A stretch of 64,000 bases of DNA from a bacterium (GTDB lineage: Bacteria; Krumholzibacteriota; Krumholzibacteriia; LZORAL124-64-63), in assembly GCA_024231905.1 (NCBI GenBank), contig JAAEQC010000199.1, positions 1-64,000 on the forward strand, given 5' to 3'. A program made the position numbers and the translations under genes. Of this stretch, positions 27,583 to 36,008 are shown in pieces. How positions within the stretch are numbered: position 1 is the stretch's first letter; every line of letters begins with the position of its first letter. Below the pieces are notes generated by a model that was not told the DNA's origin, did no database searches, and saw only the letters and a program-made list of their open reading frames with translations.

Positions 27583-27736
27583 TACGCGGCCCGGCAAGAA
27601 TTCGCTTGCATCGACACCCTGAAATTCGCTTCAATTCCCCTACAACAGCAGCGGCGCCGCTTCGGGATGGCCCGCTCCGATGACGTTCGTGTTTCCGGAG
27701 GATGCCGCACACCGGCGTTCTTAGGAGTTCGGAGCC

Positions 27737-28018
27737 ATGGATTTCAATGCATGCGCCCAGTGCGGCACCGAGATCGAGGGCCAGGGGATCCATTTCCGCG
27801 GCCGGAATTTCTGCAGCGACGAATGCTGCGAGGAGTTCGAGGCCGAGTTCGCCACCGCCGACGAACCGGACGAGAAGGATCTCTCGGCCGACGCCGAAGC
27901 CGACACCGACGGCGATGACGATTTGGACGACGACCTCGGTTACCGCAACGACGACGATGACGAGGTCGAGGGCGACCTTGACGAGGACGACTACGAGATC
28001 AAGCCCGAGGATTTCTGA
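27737..28018 (+). CDS. Small zinc-ribbon protein with acidic tail
   Basis: A 93-residue protein. The N-terminus carries C6-x2-C9 and C26-x3-C30 (CAQCG ... FCSDECCEEF), a MYM/TRASH-like zinc-binding knuckle around a short beta hairpin (IHFRGRNF). From about residue 38 the protein is almost entirely Asp/Glu (more than half acidic), a tail that would be extended and could bind basic protein or metal. Start ATG with AGGAG 9 bases upstream, 28 bases before the following cyclase-fold gene. A role in metal or protein handling is only a guess. Confidence 0.7.
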   Translation: MDFNACAQCGTEIEGQGIHFRGRNFCSDECCEEFEAEFATADEPDEKDLSADAEADTDGDDDLDDDLGYRNDDDDEVEGDLDEDDYEIKPEDF

Positions 28019-28046
28019 TCTACTCTGACGAGACGGGAGCGCCGGC

Positions 28047-28478
28047 ATGAACAGAGAGCAGGCCAAGACCCTCGTCGGCCGCCACTTCGACGTGATGTGG
28101 AACCGGGGCGACGTCAGCGTCGCTGCCGAACTCTGCGCGCCGGACGTGGTGCAGCACGACCCCCTGACCACCAGGCTGACCGACATGGTCGCCTACGTCG
28201 CCTATCTGGGGGAAGTGCGACAGGCCTTTCCGGACCTGGTGCTCGCCATCGAGGACGTGGTCGCCGAGGGCGACAAGGTCGTGGTGCGCTGGACCTTCAG
28301 CGGCACCCACCGCCAGGAGATGCGGGGGCTGGCCGCCACCGGCCGCAAGGTCACCTTCGCGGGCATGTCCATGTACCGGCTGGCCGGTGACCGGATCGCC
28401 GAGATCTGGACGAGCTTCGACACGGTGGGCTACCTGCGACAGGTGATGAGTTTGCCCGGGGTCTCGGGCGCCGCCTGA
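28047..28478 (+). CDS. SnoaL-like ester cyclase / NTF2-fold protein
   Basis: A 143-residue protein of the SnoaL/NTF2 fold: FDVMWNRGDVSVAAELCAPDVVQHDP, VRQAFPDLVLAIEDVVAEGDKVVVRWTFSGTH and GRKVTFAGMSMYRLAGDRIAEIWTSFDTVGYLRQ match the SnoaL-like polyketide cyclase/ester cyclase pattern. Such proteins are small dimers that bind or isomerise small hydrophobic molecules; the substrate here is not known. GGGAG precedes the ATG. A strong hairpin terminator follows 38 bases after the stop. Confidence 0.85.
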   Translation: MNREQAKTLVGRHFDVMWNRGDVSVAAELCAPDVVQHDPLTTRLTDMVAYVAYLGEVRQAFPDLVLAIEDVVAEGDKVVVRWTFSGTHRQEMRGLAATGRKVTFAGMSMYRLAGDRIAEIWTSFDTVGYLRQVMSLPGVSGAA

Positions 28479-28516
28479 TCCGACACGCCGCAGAAGCAAG
28501 AAGAGCAGATGCATGA

Positions 28517-28550
28517 GAAAGAGGGAACCCCGGGTGGGGTTCCCTCTTTC
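28517..28550. terminator. Bidirectional intrinsic terminator
   Basis: A perfect 15-bp stem: GAAAGAGGGAACCCC (28517-28531) and its complement (28536-28550) around a GGGT loop, with T-rich sequence at the 3' arm (TTTC) and A-rich sequence at the 5' arm for the other direction. It lies between the convergent SnoaL-like and HesB-like genes and can end both. Confidence 0.85.
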
Positions 28551-28568
28551 ACTATCCCGTACGATGGA

Positions 28569-28925
28569 CTAGGAACTGCCGCAGCCCTCGCAGCCGCCGC
28601 CGCCGCCGCTGCCATCGCCACAGTCGCTGGCGTTGCCCAGCTTGAGCATGTAGCCGCGCCGGTAGGCCTCGTCGATGTAATCGATGGTCAGGCCGCCGCT
28701 CTGGGAAAGGACGTCCCGCGTCTGGCTATCCACCATGATGGTGACGCCGGCGGTGTCCATGGTCTCGTCCGCTTCCTTTGGCTCATCCAGAGCCATGCCG
28801 ATTGACGGCCCGCTTCAGCCAAAGCCCTGCACGAATAGGCGGACGCCTTTGCCCGCGTGCTCGTTCCAGTCGAATGCGCCGAAGGCCGCGGTCGCCGACT
28901 CCGAGATGGTGATGAGTTCGTTCAC
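28569..28925 (-). CDS. HesB/IscA-like selenoprotein (Sec37 = in-frame UGA)
   Basis: An iron-sulfur-assembly-type protein of 118 residues. A standard ORF scan sees only the C-terminal 75 residues, but translation from GTG 28925 (AGGAG upstream) gives ITISESATAAFGAFDW, then GKGVRLFVQGFG-UGA-SGPSIG. This aligns with the IscA/HesB core GIRVFVQGGGCSG, so the UGA (28815-28817) replaces the first conserved Cys. The C-terminal cluster site is altered too: C102, then C112-x2-C115 (CEGCGSS) instead of CGCG. A SECIS-like hairpin follows the UGA. HesB-like proteins with Sec are a known bacterial selenoprotein family, and selD is in the same window. Metal or cluster binding with a redox-active selenol is likely; the exact role is unknown. 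Confidence 0.85.
28779..28795 (-). promoter_or_regulatory. bSECIS-like hairpin in the HesB-like gene
   Basis: At +23 to +39 from the UGA the coding strand reads TGGCTC-TGGAT-GAGCCA, a 6-bp perfect stem with a five-base loop that carries GG. The distance from the UGA and the GG in the loop fit a bacterial SECIS. Together with the HesB alignment this supports Sec insertion rather than termination. Confidence 0.7.
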
Positions 28926-29061
28926 GTCGATTCTTCTCCTGGTTCGAACCAGCAGGTGGCGCGTGGCCCGGATCCTCCGGCGACCGCCGTCGGGTCCGTG
29001 CGTGTGTCTCGCTCCAAAATGATGCCAAAGGGCCGAAAACGCAACCTGTGTAGTTGCATAG

Positions 29062-29736
29062 CTATTTAGATGCATCCTCGGGGTTGCCGGCTGCCCGGTC
29101 GTAAACCATGCGCAACTTGACCTTGTCACCGCCTCGCGGCAGGTCGATTTCCTCCGTGAGGACCAGTTGCGTACCGTCCGCGGAAAGGGCATAGCGGCTC
29201 GTGCGCTCGGAACCGCCGCCCTGCCAGAGAATCACGAGGACGTCGTCGTACCAGTCGGCGGTGGCCGTCACCTGACCTCGTTCGGTCCAGACCTTCTCGC
29301 CCTTGCCGTCCACGTGCAGGAGACGACTGATGTCCATACCGTCGGTGATGTCGATCTCGTCGGCCTCGTGGAAGATGGACAGGGTCTGGAAGCGCTCGAG
29401 CATCCTGGCGCCCGGTCCGCCGGCAGTTCCGTCTGCGTCGGGGCGTTCGCCGCCGGCCATGCCGCCACCGCCGCGGCCGACACCGCCGCGGCCGCCGGCC
29501 ATGCCGCCACCCCGGCGGCCGCCACCGCCCATGCTGCCGCCGCGACCGCCTATATCGCCGCTGCGGCTGCCGCTTCGGCTCATGGCCTGGCGCATGACCG
29601 TGGCCGGGTCGTCACTGGCCGCCTTGTTCAACACCCACTCTCCGCTCAGGTCGGCATGTTCGGCGTCCGCCGCCGGGGCGACCTGGGCCGCCAGCAACAG
29701 GATCGGGATAAGCAGGAACCGTGTCGGGAGTCTCAT
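29062..29736 (-). CDS. Secreted Gly-rich protein of unknown function
   Basis: A 224-residue protein with a clear signal peptide (MRLPTRFLLIPILLLAAQVAPAADA). After a conserved-looking start (LSGEWVLNKAASDDPATVMRQ) comes a low-complexity Gly/Arg/Met tract of about 45 residues (GGRGGSMGGGG-type), then a beta-rich domain (LERFQTLSIFHEADEIDITDGMDISRLLHVDG...GKGEKVWTERGQVTATADWYDDVLVILWQGG) that resembles lipocalin-like or 'LSGxWxL' secreted proteins seen in environmental bacteria. The gene is alone, with its promoter in the divergent gap before the lipoprotein at 29997. Confidence 0.7.
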   Translation of the reverse strand: MRLPTRFLLIPILLLAAQVAPAADAEHADLSGEWVLNKAASDDPATVMRQAMSRSGSRSGDIGGRGGSMGGGGRRGGGMAGGRGGVGRGGGGMAGGERPDADGTAGGPGARMLERFQTLSIFHEADEIDITDGMDISRLLHVDGKGEKVWTERGQVTATADWYDDVLVILWQGGGSERTSRYALSADGTQLVLTEEIDLPRGGDKVKLRMVYDRAAGNPEDASK

Positions 29737-29914
29737 GGTCTGTCCTCTTCGTGTCTGCGCCCGGAATCCAGGATCGACGCACCGTATCCGGTGGGGTTAT
29801 TGCGGCCGTGTTCATCACCCAACGCGCGGCCGCGTCGTAACCAGCGGTATCGATGCGCAGCAAGTTTTTGTTGATTCGATGTTTTGCACTACGTGTTGCC
29901 GGGCCATGTGTTAG

Positions 29915-29926
29915 AGTCAATTGACT
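29915..29926. repeat. 12-bp palindrome AGTCAATTGACT upstream of the 29997 lipoprotein
   Basis: A perfect palindrome lies about 70 bases upstream of ATG 29997, in the 260-base divergent gap. It is a possible operator for either gene. Just after it, ATTGGGCA occurs twice within about 20 bases as a direct repeat. Confidence 0.4.
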
Positions 29927-29996
29927 GTACGATATCATATTGGGCAAGTATGATTGGGCACCAAGAAACGAACCCGCAGCCTAGAGGAGAAAGTCC

Positions 29997-31538
29997 ATGC
30001 GTTCCAGGAAACTCGCGGTTTTACTGGGATCGGTCGTCCTGATGGCAATGCTTTTTGCCGCCTGCAGTGACGACGACGATCCGGCCACACCTCCGCCGCC
30101 GAGCAGCGCGGAAGAAACCATCGGCGCCACCGGCGGTACGCTCGAGATCCCGAACAAATTGGCGCTCGAGGTCCCCGCCGGCGCCCTGACCGGCGACGTG
30201 GATTTCGCGGCCGAAGTCAACCTCTCGCCGCCCATGCCACCGGTGGGCTACACGCTGGTGTCGGTGGTCTACACCATCGAGCCCAGCGGCACGGTCTTCG
30301 ATGACGATGTCCTCCTGACCCTGCACTACAGCGAGAGCCTCCTGGGCGGCGCCGACGAGGACGATATCGTTGTCTTCACCGACTCCGGCAGCGGTTGGAG
30401 CGAACTCGAATCCGACGTCGACGCCGACACCGACGTGGTGACCACCTGGATCGACCACCTCTCGTACTTCGTCGCCGCGGTGGAGACCTTCGTCCCGCCC
30501 ACGGACGTCCTCGGCCTGTTCGAGGTGCACCGGGACTTCATGAGCGACGGCAAGGGAGCCGTGGCGGCGTCCGTCGATACGATCACCGCCGCCTTCCGTT
30601 CGGGCGGCATGGTATCGACCGACCTGCGGGCCGAGTCCGTGACCTTCGGCGCCTGGAACCTGGGCTGGTACGGCGACTTCGATGCCCACCTCTACTTCAA
30701 CCCGATCACCCCCGGTTTCCTCACCGCCGGATCCTCCTACGACCTGGTCGTGGCGGGCGACGCCAACGTTCCGGCACTGGACATGAGCGTCACGCTCTTC
30801 GCCGACGAACCGGTTCTGACCGGCCCGGCTCCCCTGGCGGAACTCCCCCTGGCAGGCTTCGAGGTGACCTGGAACGGCACGACGGCGGGCGGTTTCATCA
30901 CCCTCGTGGTCGAAGGCGGAGACGGTACGAGCCTGGATCTGGACGTGATCAACAACGGGTCCTACACCTTCGCCGACACCGAACTCCAGGAGTTCGCCGC
31001 GGGCCCGGGCACCGTCGGCCTCTACCTGGAGGACTCCATGCCTGTCACGGCCACCGGCTATGACGAGGAGAGTCGCGTGGAGATCGTCACCAGCCACCGG
31101 GTTCCCGTGTCCTTCACCCGCGAATCGACCATCGCCGAGTTCAACGGGTCCCGAACCGTTGGTGCGACGATCCCCGACGGTCCCAGCGGCGGCGGCGCCG
31201 GATCTGCCCTCCTGTCCACCATCAACGTCCCGGCCTCGGGCGCGGTGGACAGCGTGCGGGTCTACCTGGACATCACCCACACCTGGACCAGCGACATGAT
31301 CATTCGGCTGCGCTCCCCCGAGGGCACCGAGTTGCGGGTCCTGTTCATCGGTGAGGGGGGCGAACCCTTCTCCAACCCCGTGGGCTGGTACCCGACGGAC
31401 TTCACGCCCAAGGACGACCTGAACGGCTTCGACGGCGATGAGGTGAACGGCAACTGGGTCCTGGACGCCCGGGACTACAGCCACGAAGCGGTCGGCACCC
31501 TCAACGAGTGGCGCCTGCAGATCTTCTACGCCGAGTAG
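29997..31538 (+). CDS. Secreted lipoprotein with ZU5-like and proprotein convertase P-domain
   Basis: A 513-residue protein. Signal peptide with lipobox FAAC followed by SDDDD. The first part of the mature protein (EETIGATGGTLEIPNKLALEVPAGALTGDVDF..., TVFDDDVLLTLHYSE) resembles ZU5-type domains of bacterial surface proteins. The C-terminal 150 residues (TIPDGPSGGGAGSALLSTINVPASGAVDSVRVYLDITHT...GNWVLDARDYSHEAVGTLNEWRLQIFY) match the P-domain (P/Homo B) fold: a conserved strand set with TLNEWRLQ near the end. P-domains often accompany secreted proteases; none is attached here. Start with AGGAGAAAG upstream; a hairpin terminator follows. Confidence 0.8.
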   Translation: MRSRKLAVLLGSVVLMAMLFAACSDDDDPATPPPPSSAEETIGATGGTLEIPNKLALEVPAGALTGDVDFAAEVNLSPPMPPVGYTLVSVVYTIEPSGTVFDDDVLLTLHYSESLLGGADEDDIVVFTDSGSGWSELESDVDADTDVVTTWIDHLSYFVAAVETFVPPTDVLGLFEVHRDFMSDGKGAVAASVDTITAAFRSGGMVSTDLRAESVTFGAWNLGWYGDFDAHLYFNPITPGFLTAGSSYDLVVAGDANVPALDMSVTLFADEPVLTGPAPLAELPLAGFEVTWNGTTAGGFITLVVEGGDGTSLDLDVINNGSYTFADTELQEFAAGPGTVGLYLEDSMPVTATGYDEESRVEIVTSHRVPVSFTRESTIAEFNGSRTVGATIPDGPSGGGAGSALLSTINVPASGAVDSVRVYLDITHTWTSDMIIRLRSPEGTELRVLFIGEGGEPFSNPVGWYPTDFTPKDDLNGFDGDEVNGNWVLDARDYSHEAVGTLNEWRLQIFYAE

Positions 31539-31559
31539 TTCGCCCCGCCGCGGACGCGA

Positions 31560-31593
31560 AACGGCCCGCTCCCTTGCCGGGGGGCGGGCCGTT
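31560..31593 (+). terminator. Terminator after the P-domain lipoprotein gene
   Basis: AACGGCCCGC (31560-31569) pairs perfectly with GCGGGCCGTT (31584-31593). The hairpin begins 22 bases after the stop, followed by CTCATGTTTCG. It also sits at the end of the RND gene on the other strand, so it may serve both. Confidence 0.6.
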
Positions 31594-31611
31594 CTCATGT
31601 TTCGTGTCTGG

Positions 31612-34600
31612 TCAGACGCCGTCCTCGACCAGATCATCCCCACTTCCCTGTCTGTCGTTCATGCCCAGCAGCATCTTGGCGTCCGAGAGGATGCTGTAGC
31701 TCACGGGGATCAGGATCAGCGTGATGAAGGTGGAGAACATGACGCCGAAGCCCAGGCTCGTGGCCATGGGCACCAGGAACTTGGCCTGCAGACTCTTCTC
31801 CAGCAGCAGCGGTGTCAGGCCCGCGAAGGTTGTCACCGAGGTGAGCATGATGGGACGGAAACGGCGGAGACCCGCGGACATGACCGCCTCGCGCATGCCC
31901 TGCCCCTCGGCCCGGGCCCGGTTGATGAAGTCGATCAGGATGAGCGAATCGTTGACCACCACGCCGGTCAGGGCCACCACGCCGAACATGGAGATGAGCG
32001 TCAGGTCCATGCCCATGAGGATGTGCCCCCAGACGGCGCCCACGAGGCCGAAGGGGATGGCGCTCATGATGATGGCCGGCTGGGTGTAGGACTTGAAGAG
32101 GACCGCCAGCAGGACGTAGATCACGAAGACCGCCATGACGAACCCGCGGCCCAGACTGCCCAGGGACTCGGCCTGCTCCTTCTGTTGGCCCTCCATGCTG
32201 TAGCGCACGTCCGGATGGGAGGCCAGCAGGTCCGGCAACAGTTCCTCGCGCAGGATGGCGTTGATCTCGTCGGCGTTGGTCATCTGCTGGTCCACGTCGG
32301 CGGTAACGGAGACGATGCGTTGCCGGTCCGCCCGTTCGATGGCGGCGAAGCCCCTGCCGATCTCCACGGTGGCCACGCTTCCGAACGGGACCTCGATCCC
32401 CTCGGGAGTGCGCACACGCATGGACTCGATGTTGCCCAGGGAGCGCCGCTCCTCCTCGGGATAACGGATCATCACCTTCACCTCGTCGCGGCCGCGCTGG
32501 ATGCGCATGGCCTCATCGCCGTAGAAGCCGCGCCGCACCTGCCGGGCCAGATCGGCCAGAGTCAGGCCCAGGACACGCGCCTCCGGCTTGAGGTTCAACT
32601 TCACCTCCACCTTGCCCTCGCGGAAGCTGTCGGCGATGTCGAGGACGCCGGGGAACTCGGCCAATTCGGTTTTCAGATCCTGGGCCGTGGCGATGAGTTC
32701 GTCCGTGTCCGGGGAAGAGAGCTGCACGTCGATGGCGTCGCCGCCGCGGAAGAGGTTGGCGCTGAACGTCAGGGAGACGGCGCCGGTGATCGGTCCGCAG
32801 AGTTCACGCCAGCGCCGGGCCATGTCCGGACTGGGGATGTCGCGCACCTCGGCCTTGAGCAACTCCGCGTTCACTTCCACCAGGTGGGCGCCGCCGGCGC
32901 TGGTGTTGGCGCCGGCGCCGGGGCCGCCGCCTGCCGAGCGGGGCTGGGAGCCGATGGAGGTCTGCACGTGGCGGATCACCGATTCGCCCTCGCGTCCGTC
33001 GTCAAATGCGGCGCGGACCTGCTCCAGGGAAGCTTCCAGTTGGTCGACTGCGTGCTGTGCGTCCTCCACGGTCGTGCCCTGGGGGAGGGTGAGGGCGGCA
33101 ACCAGGTTGTCCGCGTCGACCTTGGGCATGAACGTGAACTTGATGTGACCGCCGGCCACGATGCCACCGGTGACGATGAGGGTGGCCAGGGCCGTGGCCA
33201 CGACCATGGGCCGGTGCAACAGGGCGAACTCCAGGGTGCGACGGTACGGCCCCTCCACGAAGGCTTTCAGGCCATTGTCGATGCGCTGCTTGATGGCGGC
33301 GTACCAGCCGGGAGTCCGGTCGACCTTCTTTTCCGCAACCGGCTTCATGGATGCCAGGTGGCTGGGCAGGATGAGCAGGGACTCCACCAGGGAGAACAGG
33401 AGGATGGATACGACGACCACCGGGATGTTGAACATGAACTTGCCCATGGTGCCTTCGACGTTGGCCAAGGGCAGGAAGGCGACCACCGTGGTCATGACGG
33501 CCAGGGTCACGGGCACGCCCACTTCCAGGGCGCCGCGGGAGGCGGCTATCTGGGGGCTGTAGCCTCGCTCGCGCCAGGAGTAGATGTTCTCGCCGACCAC
33601 GATGGCGTCGTCCACCACGATGCCCAGGGACACGATGAAGGCGAACATGGAAACCATGTTGAGCGAGGTACCGAAGAGGGGGATGGCCCAGAAGGCGCCC
33701 AGGAAACTGATGGCGATGCCCAGGCTCACCCAGAGAGCGAGGCGGAACTGGAGGGTCAGGGCCAGGCACAGGAAGACGAGGACGAGCCCCGCGATGCCGT
33801 TCTTCAGTAGCAGGTCCATGCGGCTCTTGTAGATGGTCGACCGGTCATTGAAAGTGGAAATCTCGATGCCGGGGGGCATCTGGTCCCGCATGCGCTCCAC
33901 GTAATCCTTGGCGGCGCCCGTGACCTTGAGCACCCCCTGGTCGCCCGTACGGTAGACCTGGATCATGGCGGAGTTGCTGCCGTTGAAGTAGCCGGCCAGG
34001 TCCACGTCCTCGAAGCCGTCCTTCACGGTGGCGATGCGGTCCAGGGTGACCTCGGTGCCGTCCGGGGCGGTGATGACCACGATGCTCGCGAACTCCTCGC
34101 CCGTGTAGCGTTGCCCCTTGGTGCGGACGAGGATCTCGCCGCCGTCGGTCTTCACGCTGCCGCCGGGTAGATCCAGGCTGTTGGCCTGGACGGCGCGGGT
34201 GACCGCCTCGAGAGTCAGACCGTAGGCCTGCAGGTCGCGCTCGCTCACCTCGATGGAGATCTCGAAGGGGCGCGTGCCGGCCACCTCGGCGTAGGTGATG
34301 GACTCCTCGGCCAGCAGGTCGTCGCGGATGCGGTCGGCCAGGAGTTTGAGAGTGCGTTCGGTGGTGTTGCCGAAGACCACCACGTCCAGGACCTGGGTGC
34401 GGGGTTCCACCAGGGAGACGATGGGTTTCTCGGTCTCCGCGGGGAAGGTGATGATCCGGTCCACCTCGGCCTTGAGGTCGTCCAGGGCCTTGTTGGGATC
34501 GGCGTCGCGCTCCAGTTCCACCGTGATCATGCCCACGCCCTCGGTCGCGGCGGACGTGATCTTCTTGATGCCGTCCACACCCTGGATAGCTTCCTCCACC

Positions 34601-34800
34601 CGCACGCAGACGGCCTCCTCGACCTCGGACGGCGTGGCTCCCAGGTAGGGTACGCGGATAGTGACCATGTCCATGGAGATCTCCGGGAAGACCTCCTGCT
34701 TGATGGACGTGGCGGCCTGGAAGCCCGCGACCATGATGACCAGCATGAGCAGGTTGGCGGCCACGTGATTGGTGGAGAACCAGCGGATCAAGCCGTTCAT
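31612..34800 (-). CDS. RND efflux transporter permease (AcrB/CusA-type)
   Basis: A 1062-residue inner-membrane pump: TM1 at residues 8-30 (NHVAANLLMLVIMVAGF), large periplasmic loops and 11 further helices including GMDLTLISMFGVVALTGVVVNDSLILIDFI, with the usual RND motif D (LTSVTTFAGLTPLL). Length and layout are those of the HAE/CzcA-like RND family. The operon order tetR, tolC, mfp, rnd with four-base overlaps (ATGA) shows that the pump, adaptor and channel are made together. Export substrate is not evident; the acidic residues in TM4 (D-D pair, FAFIVSLGIVVDDAIVVGEN) are the proton-relay set of this family. Confidence 0.95.
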   Translation of the reverse strand: MNGLIRWFSTNHVAANLLMLVIMVAGFQAATSIKQEVFPEISMDMVTIRVPYLGATPSEVEEAVCVRVEEAIQGVDGIKKITSAATEGVGMITVELERDADPNKALDDLKAEVDRIITFPAETEKPIVSLVEPRTQVLDVVVFGNTTERTLKLLADRIRDDLLAEESITYAEVAGTRPFEISIEVSERDLQAYGLTLEAVTRAVQANSLDLPGGSVKTDGGEILVRTKGQRYTGEEFASIVVITAPDGTEVTLDRIATVKDGFEDVDLAGYFNGSNSAMIQVYRTGDQGVLKVTGAAKDYVERMRDQMPPGIEISTFNDRSTIYKSRMDLLLKNGIAGLVLVFLCLALTLQFRLALWVSLGIAISFLGAFWAIPLFGTSLNMVSMFAFIVSLGIVVDDAIVVGENIYSWRERGYSPQIAASRGALEVGVPVTLAVMTTVVAFLPLANVEGTMGKFMFNIPVVVVSILLFSLVESLLILPSHLASMKPVAEKKVDRTPGWYAAIKQRIDNGLKAFVEGPYRRTLEFALLHRPMVVATALATLIVTGGIVAGGHIKFTFMPKVDADNLVAALTLPQGTTVEDAQHAVDQLEASLEQVRAAFDDGREGESVIRHVQTSIGSQPRSAGGGPGAGANTSAGGAHLVEVNAELLKAEVRDIPSPDMARRWRELCGPITGAVSLTFSANLFRGGDAIDVQLSSPDTDELIATAQDLKTELAEFPGVLDIADSFREGKVEVKLNLKPEARVLGLTLADLARQVRRGFYGDEAMRIQRGRDEVKVMIRYPEEERRSLGNIESMRVRTPEGIEVPFGSVATVEIGRGFAAIERADRQRIVSVTADVDQQMTNADEINAILREELLPDLLASHPDVRYSMEGQQKEQAESLGSLGRGFVMAVFVIYVLLAVLFKSYTQPAIIMSAIPFGLVGAVWGHILMGMDLTLISMFGVVALTGVVVNDSLILIDFINRARAEGQGMREAVMSAGLRRFRPIMLTSVTTFAGLTPLLLEKSLQAKFLVPMATSLGFGVMFSTFITLILIPVSYSILSDAKMLLGMNDRQGSGDDLVEDGV

Positions 34801-36008
34801 CGCTCACCGTCCTCGGTGGCGGGCTTCTCGGTCGGCGCGGTGGGGGCGCGCTCGCCCTCGATCCGCACGGGCATGCCGTCGGTGACGTACTGGAGGTTGG
34901 ATGTGCAGACCAGTTCACCGGCAGCGAGTCCCCCGGTGACCACGGCCTGCTCGATGCCGGCCCGAGCCACCGTGACCTGTCGGATGCGCAGGTTCCTCTC
35001 ACCGTCCACGACCCACATGAAGTCGCCGGGCCGCAGGGCGGCGCGGGGGACGATCACCGCGCCGGCCGGCGGCGGGGAAGTGAAGAGGATCTCCACGAAC
35101 ATGCCCTCCACTAGAGCCGGTCGGTCGTCACTCCGTTCGTAGGGGGCGGGGATCTCGACGACCACCGGCACCATGCGGCTGCGACTATCCACGGCGCCGC
35201 CCAGGCGTACGGCACGGCCCCGCCAGCGGTGCTCCGCGCCGGCGAAATCGGCGACGATCTCGACGGGATCGCCGCCGTCGCCCACGGTGATCCAGGCCAG
35301 GTCGCTGTCGGCCACGGGTACGGTGATCTCGGCTACGTCGGTGGCATACACCGAACCGACCGGTTGTCCGGCGGCCAGGAACTGGCCCACGTCGATGTCG
35401 GCCTGGAGCACGCGTCCGTCGAAGGGGGCGGTGATGGTGCAGCGGGCCAGATTCACTTCGGCCTGGGTCAGGGCGGCCTCGGACGCCGCCAAGCTCGCCT
35501 CGGCCAGCTTGAGTTGGGGCTCGTGCAGCACCAGGGGCGTGGGTTCCGCGCCTTCTTCGCCGCCGAAGCCTGCGGCGCCCAGCCGATCCCATTCGCGGCG
35601 GGCCACCTGGGCCTCCTCCCGGGCCCGGGCCAAGTTGACTTCCATCTGCGCCACGTTGGAGCGAGCCTGCTCCACGGCCAGGGTGTAGTCGATGTCTTCG
35701 ATCCGCAGAAGGACCTCGCCGGTGGCGATGTAGGCGCCCGGCTCCAGCCGCGCCGACCGGGACACCACGCGCCCGCTCACCTGGGGCACCAGATCCACCG
35801 ACCGCTTGGCCTTGACCGACCCGAAGCCGCTCACGCGCACGGGCTCGGCGTCGGGAGTGACCTCGACCACGGCCACGGTGGGTCGCGACGGCGGCGGGGT
35901 CTGGCGTTCCGGTCGCTTGCCTGTCATGAAGGCCATGACGGCTATGAGCGCGCCGACCACGATGATGGCGGCGGCGATCAGCAGATTACGCTTGGTCTGG
36001 GCACTCAC
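34797..36008 (-). CDS. Periplasmic adaptor subunit (HlyD/MFP family) of the RND pump
   Basis: A 403-residue membrane-fusion protein. An N-terminal signal or TM anchor (LLIAAAIIVVGALIAVMAF), a short barrel-sandwich hybrid (GRVVSRSARLEPGAYIATGEVLLRIE, CTITAPFDGRVLQADIDVGQFLAAGQPVG), an alpha-hairpin of about 90 residues with an Arg/Glu-rich coiled pattern, and a beta-barrel at the C-terminus. The start overlaps the tolC stop and the end overlaps the pump start (ATGA). It links the inner-membrane pump with the outer-membrane channel encoded on either side. Confidence 0.93.
   Translation of the reverse strand: MSAQTKRNLLIAAAIIVVGALIAVMAFMTGKRPERQTPPPSRPTVAVVEVTPDAEPVRVSGFGSVKAKRSVDLVPQVSGRVVSRSARLEPGAYIATGEVLLRIEDIDYTLAVEQARSNVAQMEVNLARAREEAQVARREWDRLGAAGFGGEEGAEPTPLVLHEPQLKLAEASLAASEAALTQAEVNLARCTITAPFDGRVLQADIDVGQFLAAGQPVGSVYATDVAEITVPVADSDLAWITVGDGGDPVEIVADFAGAEHRWRGRAVRLGGAVDSRSRMVPVVVEIPAPYERSDDRPALVEGMFVEILFTSPPPAGAVIVPRAALRPGDFMWVVDGERNLRIRQVTVARAGIEQAVVTGGLAAGELVCTSNLQYVTDGMPVRIEGERAPTAPTEKPATEDGER

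Noticed and set aside
31597..33810. 737-codon plus-strand ORF rich in His/Asp/Gly/Val
   Set aside because: Antisense shadow of the RND permease gene.
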